Shown here in pieces: positions 45,010 to 54,042 of a DNA stretch of 64,000 nt. A program made the translations under genes and the position numbers. The stretch is from Sphingobacterium siyangense. GTDB taxonomy: Bacteria; Bacteroidota; Bacteroidia; Sphingobacteriales; Sphingobacteriaceae. The DNA lies in NCBI RefSeq assembly GCF_007830445.1, contig NZ_VLKR01000001.1, forward strand, positions 434,001 to 498,000, in the 5' to 3' direction. How positions within the stretch are numbered: position 1 is the first letter of the stretch; the number at the start of each line of letters is the position of its first letter. Under the pieces are notes generated by a model that saw only the letters and a list, made by a program, of their open reading frames with translations, ran no database searches and was not told the DNA's origin.

Positions 45010-48000
45010 TATGCAGAAACGATTAAATAACTTAAGACTTGGTATTGGCTGTTGTTTGAGACTTTACCAGAGAAAACAGCATTTGAATTAAAAATTGAAG
45101 ATATCTGTGCTTCTTTCTCTTCACCCGAAAGATGAGACTTTACTAAATCTAATAATTCAGTATATTCGGACATATAACGTCCAGATTTGGTACTGATATT
45201 AAAATCTTTAAGCAATTCAGCATCTAAAGTTTCCTTTCCGAAGGCTAGTTTTTTGAACAAATCCAACGCTCTCTTGCCCATACGAGTAGGAACTAAGATA
45301 TCGCCAGCCTTACTGATATAAACCAATGCATATGGATGTAATAAATTTAATTTCAACTTCTCATCAAAATTTGTGCTATTCAAATCCTTAACACAGAATA
45401 ATACACCAGCCTCTTGATCTACAATATTATTGCGAACTAAAGAAAAAGATGCACCAGCAAAATTCTCATAACGCAAATTATCTGCTGCTGAAATACGTTC
45501 AGCATCTATTTTGAAATCATTAAAAGTCAAATCCGTAATACTAATCCCACCTTCTAGGTCTTCCAAATCAACCACTGATTCACGCATACGCTCCAATTGT
45601 TTTTTACGATATTCGAGCTCTTTTTGATGTCCTGATCGTTCATCAATGACGTTATCATCACCAGTTGCAGAAATATCCAAGATTTGCATTCTTCCTTTTA
45701 CACGCTTTACTAAATCGATGTATTGGTCGAGTTCTCGAGTCGGGTAGAAATTGACAAGCTGTATATATTTATTTTGAGATCCGATACGATCTATACGCCC
45801 AAAACGTTGAATAATACGCACAGGGTTCCAATGTATATCATAGTTTACTAAGTAATCGCAGTCTTGTAAATTTTGACCTTCGGAAATACAATCTGTACAA
45901 AACAACAGATCTATATTCCCCTTTTGATTTGGCATTACCGAATCACGCGATTTAGATAAAGGTGAAAAATTAGTCAAAATTGACTGTAGGTCTGTTTTAC
46001 AATCAATTAAATTGGTTTTGTTAGCATCACCACCAACAACCATCGCTGCATTCAACTGATGCTTATTTTGAAAATAAGGAGCAAAATGATCATATAAGTA
46101 TCGGACTGTGTCTGCAAAAGCACTGAACACAATAACTTTTTTGTTATAACTATTCAGCGGATTTTGGATTTTTTCTTCAATTAATTGAATTAGATCCTTT
46201 AGTTTCTGATCCCGATTTACGGTAATTTCCTCACAACGACCTAAAAGTTTTTCTATAATTGATTTATCAGCTTCCAGATAACCTTTCATCTTAACTTGAT
46301 CAATATCCTGAAGCAAAACCTTAACCTTCCCCCCTATAACCGAATCGCGCAATTCTTCATCATCAAAATCCAGATCCATAATATCTACATCATCCAAGAA
46401 CTCTTTGTGATTATCAATTTTGTCAATTAAAAAATTGATTCGATTCAAAACGGAATTCAAGGTTAGACAAAAGGAATGTATAGATGATTCTAAACGTTTC
46501 AAAAGATTGACACGCATTAGCGTTATGATACTTTCTTCACGTTCAAGCTGACTAAATTTTGTGCCATTTTTAGTTATCGTGTCGTACTTTTCTGCATATT
46601 TCGGTTGCAAATGCTTATGTACAAAAAATAATGGTGAATAGAATTGCAAATTCAATAATTGCAATTGTTCGTTGAGATAAGTAATTGAAAAATCTTTGTC
46701 CTGCGTATCGAACTCACTATACATTGATTTAGGTTTCAATCGTTCAGGAAATTTGCCTATATCCGATACATCGTAATACTTTTCAATATGTTTTCTAGAT
46801 CGAGAAATCGTTAACAAATCTAACAATTTGAAATAATCCCCATCCAATCTATTAATCAGGCCATCACGAGAAGGATTACTATCCTTAAGCCAATTATTAA
46901 ATTTAGTTTGTGCTTGTCTCAAAGTAAGTTCGATACTCGCAATTCCTTCCTCTTTCAATGCTTGATCGTTAGATTCCGTGATAAACGCTACTTGATTTTT
47001 CAAATCATTTAATCGAGTATTCACAGGAGTTGCTGATAGCAAAAGAACTTTCGTTTTTACACCTGCACAGATAATCTGGTTCATCAAACGCTCATAACGC
47101 GTTATATGATCTTTAGAAGGATTATTATTTCTAAAGTTGTGGGATTCATCAATCACTACTAAATCATAATTTCCCCAATGCACTTTATCCAAATCAATAT
47201 CACCCGACATTCCTCCATCTCTACCTAAATCAGTATGGTTCAGCACATCGTAATTAAAACGATCCTTTTCTAAAATATTAGTTGTGTAGTTTTTGGTATA
47301 AGTGATCCAATTATCTCTTAGCTTTTTCGGCGCCAAAACTAAAACTCGATCATTACGAAGTTCATAATATTTTATAACGGCCAATGCTTCGAAAGTTTTA
47401 CCTAGCCCAACCGAATCGGCTATGATACAACCATTATATTTCTCAATTTTATCAATAGCTCCTAAAACAGCATCCTTCTGAAAATTAAATAACTTAGACC
47501 AAATCACAGAACTTTTGAATCCCGTCCTAGTCAATCTCTCTTCCTTTAAATCAGATTCATCTCTATCTTGAAAAATCTTAGAAATAGTATATTGATAAAT
47601 ATCATGAGCTGGTTTTAAGGGATTAGCCTGATCGTATAAGTACAATAGCTCTTCTTTACAATCTACTGCAACATTCCATAGATTATTAAATATCTGTTTG
47701 TAAGAAAATTGTTCATCCAAAATATATGGAAATAAATATGGACGTCCATCTTTTATAATGCCTAAAGTAGCCTCATCAAATGCATGAGGAGCAAACATAA
47801 AAACATGCTGATCAATGACAATATAAGAGATACCTGATACATTAGTTTTTCTAATCTCCACATTTGTCTGAATTTCTTTCAAAACTGTATTTAATCTATA
47901 ATACCCATTTAATCCAGCATCTGTCCGCACTTCTAAGGGATTATGAATAAATAAAGCCTTTTCCTCCTCAATATCAATCGTGTTTATAATAAGCCGTACA

Positions 48001-48143
48001 CGTTGTCCCCCATTAATTTGATTCAACAAACCAAATATTGCATTAAATGTGAAGTTATTCGAACAGATTAAAATTTCGGAGTTCGAGTTTACTTTTGAAA
48101 GTATTTCATTAAAAAGATAATAATCTTGATTATTTATAATCAT
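45009..48143 (-). CDS. SNF2-type helicase with N-terminal PLD-like domain
   Basis: 1044 residues. An N-terminal part (about 1-160) resembles a PLD-like domain without a clear HxK motif (SEILICSNNFTFNAIFGL; ISYIVIDQHVFMF). SF2/SNF2 motifs follow: ADSVGLGKT (242-250), VVIDESHN (about 329-336), LLLSATPVN, and SEGQNLQDCD and QRFGRIDRIGSQ near the end. It heads the four-gene operon with DUF4391, Mod and Res. It could supply translocation in anti-phage action. Confidence 0.9.
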   Translation of the reverse strand: MIINNQDYYLFNEILSKVNSNSEILICSNNFTFNAIFGLLNQINGGQRVRLIINTIDIEEEKALFIHNPLEVRTDAGLNGYYRLNTVLKEIQTNVEIRKTNVSGISYIVIDQHVFMFAPHAFDEATLGIIKDGRPYLFPYILDEQFSYKQIFNNLWNVAVDCKEELLYLYDQANPLKPAHDIYQYTISKIFQDRDESDLKEERLTRTGFKSSVIWSKLFNFQKDAVLGAIDKIEKYNGCIIADSVGLGKTFEALAVIKYYELRNDRVLVLAPKKLRDNWITYTKNYTTNILEKDRFNYDVLNHTDLGRDGGMSGDIDLDKVHWGNYDLVVIDESHNFRNNNPSKDHITRYERLMNQIICAGVKTKVLLLSATPVNTRLNDLKNQVAFITESNDQALKEEGIASIELTLRQAQTKFNNWLKDSNPSRDGLINRLDGDYFKLLDLLTISRSRKHIEKYYDVSDIGKFPERLKPKSMYSEFDTQDKDFSITYLNEQLQLLNLQFYSPLFFVHKHLQPKYAEKYDTITKNGTKFSQLEREESIITLMRVNLLKRLESSIHSFCLTLNSVLNRINFLIDKIDNHKEFLDDVDIMDLDFDDEELRDSVIGGKVKVLLQDIDQVKMKGYLEADKSIIEKLLGRCEEITVNRDQKLKDLIQLIEEKIQNPLNSYNKKVIVFSAFADTVRYLYDHFAPYFQNKHQLNAAMVVGGDANKTNLIDCKTDLQSILTNFSPLSKSRDSVMPNQKGNIDLLFCTDCISEGQNLQDCDYLVNYDIHWNPVRIIQRFGRIDRIGSQNKYIQLVNFYPTRELDQYIDLVKRVKGRMQILDISATGDDNVIDERSGHQKELEYRKKQLERMRESVVDLEDLEGGISITDLTFNDFKIDAERISAADNLRYENFAGASFSLVRNNIVDQEAGVLFCVKDLNSTNFDEKLKLNLLHPYALVYISKAGDILVPTRMGKRALDLFKKLAFGKETLDAELLKDFNISTKSGRYMSEYTELLDLVKSHLSGEEKEAQISSIFNSNAVFSGKVSNNSQYQVLSYLIVSA

Positions 48144-48235
48144 CTGGTTATTGGCTAATAATTTTATTCTTCTCTAAAATAATGATATTAATGCATATTG
48201 CTTAATAAAAATAAATAATAAACGATTAATTACAC

Positions 48236-48249
48236 TACGGCAAACCGTA
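48236..48249. promoter_or_regulatory. Palindrome TACGG-N4-CCGTA before the helicase operon
   Basis: TACGGCAAACCGTA lies 93 bp upstream of the helicase start codon. On minus its centre contains TTTG, so it could overlap a -33 element. The same half-sites recur at 59222, 61058 and 62372. Confidence 0.45.
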
Positions 48250-48369
48250 ATAGTAGTAAGCAATATATAAAAATGATTATTATTTCGTATAAGATTAAGA
48301 ATAATAAATTATGCCATTACTGTATGTATTCCAACTAATTGGGACAAATGACTAAGGAGTGTTTTCTTT

Positions 48370-48757
48370 TTATAAATCTATTAGTTTTTGTTTTAAATAT
48401 TCTGTTTTTCTGTTATTTATGGCCAGTTTTTTTAGGCTTTCTCGTTGTTTTAATATGAGGTCTCCACGACCATAATATACGTCAGCCGGGGTCAGGTTTT
48501 TTAAAGACTCATGATAGCGTTCGTTATTATATCTATTTACAAACTCTTCTAGCGCTTCTTTTAACTCTTCTGGTGAATAATAATTATTCAATTTAACCAC
48601 ATTCTTCATTGTCCTGTGATATCTTTCAATTTTTCCTTGAGTCTGTGGATGTGCTGGTCTACCATGCACCTGTTTCATTTCCAGTTCTTCGGTCAGGTAT
48701 TTTCCAAGTTCCTTAGATATGTAGCACGATCCATTATCTGATAATAATTTAGACCTT
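48370..48757 (-). pseudogene. IS481/IS3-like transposase, C-terminal fragment
   Basis: Reading leftward from about 48757: KLLSDNGSCYISKELGKYL, then QVHGRPAHPQTQGKIERYH and a long C-terminal part including NRYNNERYHESLKNLTPADV. This is the rve integrase core end with the second catalytic Asp and the final Glu in KIERYH. The N-terminal HTH and first catalytic Asp are missing; the frame breaks at the edge of the IS21-like remnant near 48757. Confidence 0.8.
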
Positions 48758-48869
48758 CAACTTATAATTAGGCTGCTAGAACTCTATACCAAAGTGGTGT
48801 ATTTTGCAGCGGAATTACTGGTGTATTTTGGTGGTTCTTCGTCAATTTTGGTGAAAGTACGTTAAATAA

Positions 48870-49337
48870 TTACACTTTATAAACTAAACCTTTTTTCTTT
48901 TCAAACACAATTCCAACCTTTTCGAGCAAGTTATAGACTTGTGCCTTTTGATATGCTAAGCCATATTCTTTATCAATCCATTGAGCCAAAAGAGGGCCTG
49001 TCCACTTTACTGATTGATATCCATGATCCGAGGGTTTTTCGTTTATGACCAAGTTTTTGATTCTTTCGAGTTGTTCGTTTGATAAATTGCTCCGTCTACC
49101 GCGCCCTTTCTTATCTTTTAATCCTTCAATACCTTCTTTTTCAAATCTATGAACCCAATTTGTTATCTGCTTGAAGCTGATATTATGTAGTTCAGACAAC
49201 CGTCTGCTCGAATAGCCTAATGCAACAAGATATACCATGTATAGCCTTATACCAACGGTATAAGCATCATTTGTATTTAATAATTTCTTTATCTCTGTTG
49301 CGTCTGATCGCTGAATTTGTAAGACTGATTTTCCCAC
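48870..49337 (-). CDS. ISL3-associated winged-helix accessory protein
   Basis: 155 residues. Homeodomain-like helix-turn-helix segments SSRRLSELHNISFKQITNWV and HRFEKEGIEGLKDKKGRGRR, plus a winged-helix stretch GYQSVKWTGPLLAQWIDKEY, as in the N-terminal part of IS630-type transposases, without the catalytic DDE core. It lies inside the terminal repeats of the ISL3 element and is divergent from the transposase. A regulator or targeting partner is likely. Confidence 0.8.
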   Translation of the reverse strand: MGKSVLQIQRSDATEIKKLLNTNDAYTVGIRLYMVYLVALGYSSRRLSELHNISFKQITNWVHRFEKEGIEGLKDKKGRGRRSNLSNEQLERIKNLVINEKPSDHGYQSVKWTGPLLAQWIDKEYGLAYQKAQVYNLLEKVGIVFEKKKGLVYKV

Positions 49338-49406
49338 TGTAATTTATTTTTTCTAAACAACAAATATATAAATTATTATGTGTAATTTAATATTATACTT
49401 TTAGTT

Positions 49407-51029
49407 ATGATTCCAGAATTTGTACTTCCTCCCAATTTACAGTTAAAAGCTGAAACAACGTACACCTCTCTAGGAGAGCTTTATATTAGTACGTACGCTT
49501 ATCAAAAACACTCAACATGCCCTATTTGTGGCATTACGAGTGATAGGGTTCATAGTAGATATTTCCGAACTCTTTTAGACCTTCCTGTTTCCGGATATTT
49601 AGTAAAAATCAAGCTCAGGGCTAGGAAGTATTTTTGTGATAATTCAGTCTGTCATCGAAAGGTTTTTACTGAACGCTTCGATTGTGAAATCAGGCCATAT
49701 TATAGAAGAATGATTCGTTCAAATGAACTTCTTTTTAAAATGGGGCTTGAATTGGGAGGAAATAGAGGTTCAGCAATTAGTCGCTATGTTGGACTGCCGG
49801 TTAGCTCCTCCACTATGTTAAGAGTGATTCAGGGAGTAGATATACAACCTAAGGCTTTGACATCTGGGGTAATTGGCGTAGATGATTGGGCATTCAAAAA
49901 AGGAAGTACCTACGGAACCGTTATTGTGGATTTAGAACGGAAAGAAGTGATAGATTTACTTCCGGATCGTGAATCGGATACGCTGGCAGAGTGGCTGAAG
50001 AATCATCCAGAAATAAAAGTAGTATCCAGAGATCGCTATGGCCCATATGCTTTGGGTATAAAAACAGGGGCCCCTGATGCCATTCAGGTAGCCGACCGCT
50101 TTCACCTAATTATGAACTTAGGGGAAGCAGCTAAAAAAGTCTTACAATCAAAAGCAAAAGAATTGAAGGAAATATTTAAGCTTTATAATGATCCCAAAAG
50201 GAAAGAACCTACATTAACGGAAGTTACCGGGCCTGTTGAAGCAAATTTAGAAGTTCTAGCAACGATTTCTACAGCAAACATTGGTGCACATAAACAATAT
50301 CTATTCGACAAGGTTAAAGAGCTATATGCCAATGGTATTACGCTGAGACAAATTGCCAGAATTACAAACCTGGATCGAAAAACAGTCGCAAGGTATGTAT
50401 CCGTGGAAAAACTTGAGAAAAGACAGTCCAGAAACTCCACCAACCTGGAATCCTTCATTAATTATCTTTTGAGCGAAGAGAACCACGGAAAAACATACAG
50501 AGAACTACATAACACTATTGTTCAGATGGGATTCAATGGTAAGTATACCCAGTTTTGCCACAAGATGAATGAAGTTTATAATATGCCGGGGCTTAGTAGA
50601 ATGAAATATAAGGCGCAGGTGGTGGTAGCAAAAACTTGGTCGCCAACCAAATTATCCTTAATGCTCTATAGGGAGTCAAAACACCTTAAGGAAGATGATA
50701 AAGAATTTTTAGAATTATTATTTGAAAAGCTTCCTCAAATAAAACAACTGGAGCAGTTGATAAAGGACTTTAAACAATTGTTTCTTATCAAGAAAGACGG
50801 AATGTTACAAAAATGGATTCAGGAGGCATCAACATCAGAGTGCGGGCTTAAAAATTTCGCTAAAAACCTTTTAAGGGACTATGAAGCAGTGAATAATGCA
50901 GTAGTAAGAACAGTAAGTAACGGCCAGGTTGAGGGACAAGTGAATCGAATAAAAAATATAAAAAGAAAAATGTACGGAAGGGCAGGATTTCAGCTGTTGA
51001 GGAAAATGATACTTGCAAAATCAGCATAA
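49407..51029 (+). CDS. ISL3-family transposase
   Basis: 540 residues. The N-terminal zinc-finger is CPICGITSDRVHSRYFR with a second pair in CDNSVCHRKVF. The DDE domain begins GVDDWAFKKGSTYGTVIVDL (first Asp), then VSRDRYGPYALGI (second Asp), and the third acid is probably the Glu in GQVEGQVNRIKNIKR. The order and length match ISL3 transposases. It ends one base before the right inverted repeat. Confidence 0.95.
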   Translation: MIPEFVLPPNLQLKAETTYTSLGELYISTYAYQKHSTCPICGITSDRVHSRYFRTLLDLPVSGYLVKIKLRARKYFCDNSVCHRKVFTERFDCEIRPYYRRMIRSNELLFKMGLELGGNRGSAISRYVGLPVSSSTMLRVIQGVDIQPKALTSGVIGVDDWAFKKGSTYGTVIVDLERKEVIDLLPDRESDTLAEWLKNHPEIKVVSRDRYGPYALGIKTGAPDAIQVADRFHLIMNLGEAAKKVLQSKAKELKEIFKLYNDPKRKEPTLTEVTGPVEANLEVLATISTANIGAHKQYLFDKVKELYANGITLRQIARITNLDRKTVARYVSVEKLEKRQSRNSTNLESFINYLLSEENHGKTYRELHNTIVQMGFNGKYTQFCHKMNEVYNMPGLSRMKYKAQVVVAKTWSPTKLSLMLYRESKHLKEDDKEFLELLFEKLPQIKQLEQLIKDFKQLFLIKKDGMLQKWIQEASTSECGLKNFAKNLLRDYEAVNNAVVRTVSNGQVEGQVNRIKNIKRKMYGRAGFQLLRKMILAKSA

Positions 51030-51095
51030 TTCACCAAAATTGACGAAGAACCATTTTGGTGCGGAATAGTGGTGTAATATGGTGCGGAATATGCA

Positions 51096-51184
51096 CGGGG
51101 TAACTCCATAACCTTGCACTGTCTGTAAACGCTCATTTTCTTATAGGACGGGCAAACAAGCCCGCGTTTCTCTTCCAAGCTCAT
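51096..51184 (-). pseudogene. IS3-family OrfB fragment (N-terminal 30 residues)
   Basis: Starting MSLEEKRGLVCPSYKKMSVY and running on to QCKVMELPR, the beginning of an IS3 OrfB. It overlaps the end of OrfA by 4 bp, the usual frameshift arrangement. The match stops at about 51096, at the IS21-like remnant, so no catalytic core remains. Confidence 0.7.
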
Positions 51185-51465
51185 TTGCCCAATACTTTTT
51201 TTAAGAAATCCACCTGTATCTGTAACTCCCCAATCTTGGAATATAGTTCCTTCTCCTTGGAATCGTCTTTTGAAGGGGATTTATCTGTAGTAAAAACAGA
51301 TTCCGCATTATCCAGAAACTCTCGTTTCCAGGTGTTGATCTGGGTTGGGTGCAACTCGTATTTAACCGCCAGCTCTTGGATGGTCTGCTGCTCTTTGATC
51401 GCTTCTATGGCTACCTTAGCCTTAAAGCTTGCACTGAATTTCCTGCGTTCTTTTTTCATTTTCAA
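51181..51465 (-). CDS. IS3-family OrfA (HTH protein of a broken IS)
   Basis: 94 residues, intact: HTH_Tnp_1 domain (KFSASFKAKVAIEAIKEQQT, ELAVKYELHPTQINTWKREF) and a leucine-zipper-like end (KIGELQIQVDFLKKVLG). Its OrfB is truncated, so the element cannot transpose. The IS end probably lies at about 51488-51508 (GTCCAGTATTTGGGTAG). Confidence 0.85.
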   Translation of the reverse strand: MKMKKERRKFSASFKAKVAIEAIKEQQTIQELAVKYELHPTQINTWKREFLDNAESVFTTDKSPSKDDSKEKELYSKIGELQIQVDFLKKVLGK

Positions 51466-51509
51466 CTGCTAATTTAAACATTTATGCAGTTGTCCAGTAT
51501 TTGGGTAGT

Positions 51510-51776
51510 ATGATAATTATTCATCTTACAAGCCATAGCGCCTCTGCCGAATATCTCTCCTTTCTCCGTAAAGAAGAAATACCTTATCTGATTACTGGTA
51601 AGGAAAGGGTAAGTCTCAAAGAAACTCCTTTTCTGTCCGTTTGTTTACGGAGGAACAAACACTCCGGTCTTGTTCAGGTCGTCCGATTTAGCCCCTCCGC
51701 ATATATTACCCAACAAGCTGAAATATTATTGGATCAATTAAGGAGGACTGCTCAATTAACAGACCTCCTTCATTGA
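51510..51776 (+). pseudogene. Truncated RibD-C/dihydrofolate-reductase-like fragment
   Basis: About 88 residues beginning right after the IS3 end. MIIIHLTSHSASAEYLSFLR and KEEIPYLITGKERVSLKE resemble part of RibD C-terminal-like reductases, which continue with a glycine-rich cofactor loop that is absent here. The remaining 50 residues do not fit. The N-terminus was removed by the IS; an internal deletion or fusion followed. The match is only moderate. Confidence 0.4.
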
Positions 51777-51782
51777 TATACC

Positions 51783-52523
51783 TTACCAAGGAATTATATC
51801 TGTTGATGGGTTGGTCTCTTCACTAAAAAATCCGCCTGTGGGTCCGTCTTGATTTATCAGCGCATACTTGATGACTCTGTTAGCTGCAACACTTACTTCT
51901 CCACCATTAAAAAATGTAAAATCGGTTTTCGTCAATCCAGGACAAACTGCATTGACCTTAAAATTTGTGTCACGTAATTCGTATGCTAATTGTACAGTGT
52001 ACATATTCAAAGCAGCTTTAGATACTGCATAAACACCATATTTTGCGTAGCTGTAGGCAGGCCATTTTGGATCACTCTGTAAAGCAAGGGAGCCTACACT
52101 TGTACTCACGTTAACAATTCTAGGTTGTTCGGATCCTCTAAGTAGATCAAGGAATGTCTTTGTCACATCGGCTACACCAATTACATTTGTTTTAAGTGCA
52201 TTGAGATATTCCTCATTTGTGGCTTCAAGTGTTGTGTATGGAGGATTACCGCCATTAATACCTGCATTGTTAATAAGGATGTCAAGGGACTCCGTTTTTT
52301 TACCCATTTCCTCGCGCGCTTGTTTTATAGATTTGGGATCGGTTACATCAAGCTGTATGGCGTGTGAATGAGTCAGACCTTCTGTATTTAATTTATTTAC
52401 AGCTTTCAATCCATTTTCTAAATCACGGCTACCTATGAATACGAAAAATCCTTTTTGTAGCAGCTGCCTTGCTGTTTCAAATCCAATTCCTTTGTTCGCT
52501 CCTGTAATTAATACTGTCTTCAT
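51783..52523 (-). CDS. SDR-family oxidoreductase
   Basis: 246 residues from MKTVLITGANKGIG, the start that places the Rossmann strand normally; an ATG 24 bp upstream would add eight residues. All motifs are intact: TGANKGIG, ILINNAGINGG, catalytic Ser in VNVSTSVGS, and the pair YAVSK. It resembles plant-carbonyl-reductase-like SDRs. It is the intact counterpart of the degenerate gene at 7826-8566. A Crp/Fnr regulator lies immediately upstream on the same strand. Confidence 0.93.
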   Translation of the reverse strand: MKTVLITGANKGIGFETARQLLQKGFFVFIGSRDLENGLKAVNKLNTEGLTHSHAIQLDVTDPKSIKQAREEMGKKTESLDILINNAGINGGNPPYTTLEATNEEYLNALKTNVIGVADVTKTFLDLLRGSEQPRIVNVSTSVGSLALQSDPKWPAYSYAKYGVYAVSKAALNMYTVQLAYELRDTNFKVNAVCPGLTKTDFTFFNGGEVSVAANRVIKYALINQDGPTGGFFSEETNPSTDIIPW

Positions 52524-52601
52524 TTTTTTGTATGTTTTAATTTCCATACAAAATTCGAAGATTAGAAAGTAGGGCTATTTACCAAATGGTAAAAAGTAAA
52601 T

Positions 52602-53168
52602 TTATCGGATATTTTTGCGAATTCTGCTAAGTGACTGTTGAGTTACACCTAAATAGGAAGCAATAAAAGACAGTGGTATGCGATTGACTAGTGAAGGATA
52701 GTTTTCCATAAACTCTAAGTATCTTGTAGTTGCGTCTTGTGAAATCACAGGGCCTTTTCTTGATTTTTGGTACATACAAAGCTGGACCATTTTATTTTTA
52801 ATTGAATCCCAGCCAACGATAATATTTGAGAGATCTTCCCAATCTTTTTTGGAAAATATAGCAAGGCTACAGTCTGTTATGGCCTGCAAGTATTCAGAAG
52901 ATGTAGCATTTGCCTCAAAGTTTACGTAGTCGCATACCAGGCTGTTTTCACTGATAAAACAACGGGTAATTTCGTCGCCTCTGTTATTATAATAACAACC
53001 ACGGATTACACCTTCAATGACAAATCCAACCTGCTTTGGAATTTTCTGAGCTTCAGAAAAGTAATCCTCTTTCTTTAAATTGAGCAATTTTGCTTTACTT
53101 AAAATCAACTCAATCTGCTGTTTGTTAAGATCGCCAAATTGCAGAAAATATTCGATCATTTCTTCCAT
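52602..53168 (-). CDS. Crp/Fnr-family regulator
   Basis: 188 residues. The cyclic-nucleotide-binding fold runs to about 115 (DYFSEAQKIPKQVGFVIEGV, then GDEITRCFISEN) and a C-terminal helix-turn-helix shows LSFIASYLGVTQQSLSRIRK. No cysteine cluster is present. It lies 78 bp upstream of the SDR gene on the same strand and probably controls it. Confidence 0.88.
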   Translation of the reverse strand: MEEMIEYFLQFGDLNKQQIELILSKAKLLNLKKEDYFSEAQKIPKQVGFVIEGVIRGCYYNNRGDEITRCFISENSLVCDYVNFEANATSSEYLQAITDCSLAIFSKKDWEDLSNIIVGWDSIKNKMVQLCMYQKSRKGPVISQDATTRYLEFMENYPSLVNRIPLSFIASYLGVTQQSLSRIRKNIR

Positions 53169-53267
53169 GATTGCAAGTTAAAATTAAAATAGCTTAAACA
53201 ATTTACCAATTGATAAAAATTATATAAGGGCTAAAATTGAGCGCTGGATTCGTTAAATCGTTTAGCA

Positions 53268-53690
53268 TCATCTGGATTTGCATATCTTATATCTACTGCA
53301 CTTGTTTCCCACTGCATCGATCTCATACCATTCAGAAGCACTCAATACAAAATTGGGTAAACCTGATTGCATTTTAAAGTGGTCAGATTCCACCACTTTA
53401 AAATGGGCATTATTGATTTGTTCCCAAGTACTCAAAAATTCAAGTGCGTATCTTGTCCTGAGCCAGTTTTTTACAATATCGGCTGCACGGGCGTCAATAC
53501 ACGCTTACTTGATGTCATCGGCGAGTACACCGAATGCCAATTGCCATTCTCCCTGAGATTTCCTGAAAACATAAAAAGCAAGACCATTTTTGTTGTAAAG
53601 ATGATAATCTTTCATGCCCATGCTTTTATCATGCACGGTAATTTGAGCGTACATTACCCGATTTCGGCAAAAGATCTCTAACGGTTTCAT
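53268..53690 (-). pseudogene. Chimera: N-terminus of the 63153-63620 protein joined to a KilA-N C-terminus
   Basis: Leftward from 53690, the first 61 codons match the protein at 63153-63620 (MKPLEIFCRNRVMYAQIT, up to GVLADDIK). A TAA at 53505-53507 replaces a Glu codon. The same frame then reads ACIDA and switches to a stretch like the C-terminal half of a KilA-N protein (NWLRTRYALEFLSTWEQINN, SDHFKMQSGLPNFVLSASEW), ending at 53268. Two unrelated genes have recombined, and the fusion now carries a nonsense codon. A 13-bp inverted repeat (CATTTTAAAGTGG, 53370-53405) lies in the KilA-N part. Confidence 0.65.
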
Positions 53691-54003
53691 TTTACAATAT
53701 CACTAATAAAGTTAGCATATATTATATACAGTAAAGATATTCATGATTTTCGATTTTTTATATGCAATTGGATGGATGAAGCCTCTCATTGCTGGTAGAG
53801 CGACCGCCAAAGAAATCGACATAGCTCGCTCCTATATCGCTTAAGACAATGGTGCCGATGGCAACATTGGCAGCTATTGGAATGTTGGAATTGGTATTAG
53901 TATGCTTAATAAATATGTTTACAACTATTAATTTTCAAGATTTTTATAAACTTTAAAGCTAAGGTATTGGTTTGGATGTAGGGTTGGTTACGGGAAATTC
54001 TAG
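53489..54003. repeat. Direct repeat, left copy (about 510 bp)
   Basis: Matches 63419-63930 in the same orientation, covering the 5' part of the chimera gene, its promoter area, a small frame beginning MKPLIAGRATAKEIDIARSY (53776, stopped early by TAA), and a terminal segment. The last 100 bp (53901-54003) also match 62284-62388. The copies differ by scattered substitutions, so the duplication is not very recent. Confidence 0.85.
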
Positions 54004-54042
54004 CCTTATAAAATCTATGTAAAAAAATTGGACATACTTAAG

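Larger units (their letters stand above)
48833..51052 (+). mobile_element. Complete ISL3-family insertion sequence
   Basis: A 2220-bp element with perfect terminal inverted repeats GGTTCTTCGTCAATTTTGGT at the left end (48833), the exact complement at the right end (51052), 23 bp or more in total. An 8-bp target duplication ATTTTGGT flanks it (48825-48832 and 51053-51060), the expected size for ISL3. It carries the transposase on plus and a divergent HTH accessory gene. The perfect duplication and intact transposase suggest a recent insertion. Confidence 0.93.
48795..51095. repeat. IS21-like terminal iterons split by an ISL3 insertion
   Basis: Three units of about 24 bp in a row once the ISL3 element is removed: TGGTGTATTTTGCAGCGGAA (from 48795), TGGTGTATTTTGGT joined to GCGGAATAG (48819-48832 and 51061-51069), and TGGTGTAATATGGTGCGGAA (from 51070). 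This is the style of IS21-family multiple terminal repeats. The flanking IS481-like and IS3 genes end at its two sides, which suggests a deletion-scarred IS21 remnant. Confidence 0.55.

Noticed and set aside
53370..53405. Intrinsic terminator from the 13-bp inverted repeat
   Set aside because: No T-run follows on either strand, and it lies inside the KilA-N-like coding remnant.
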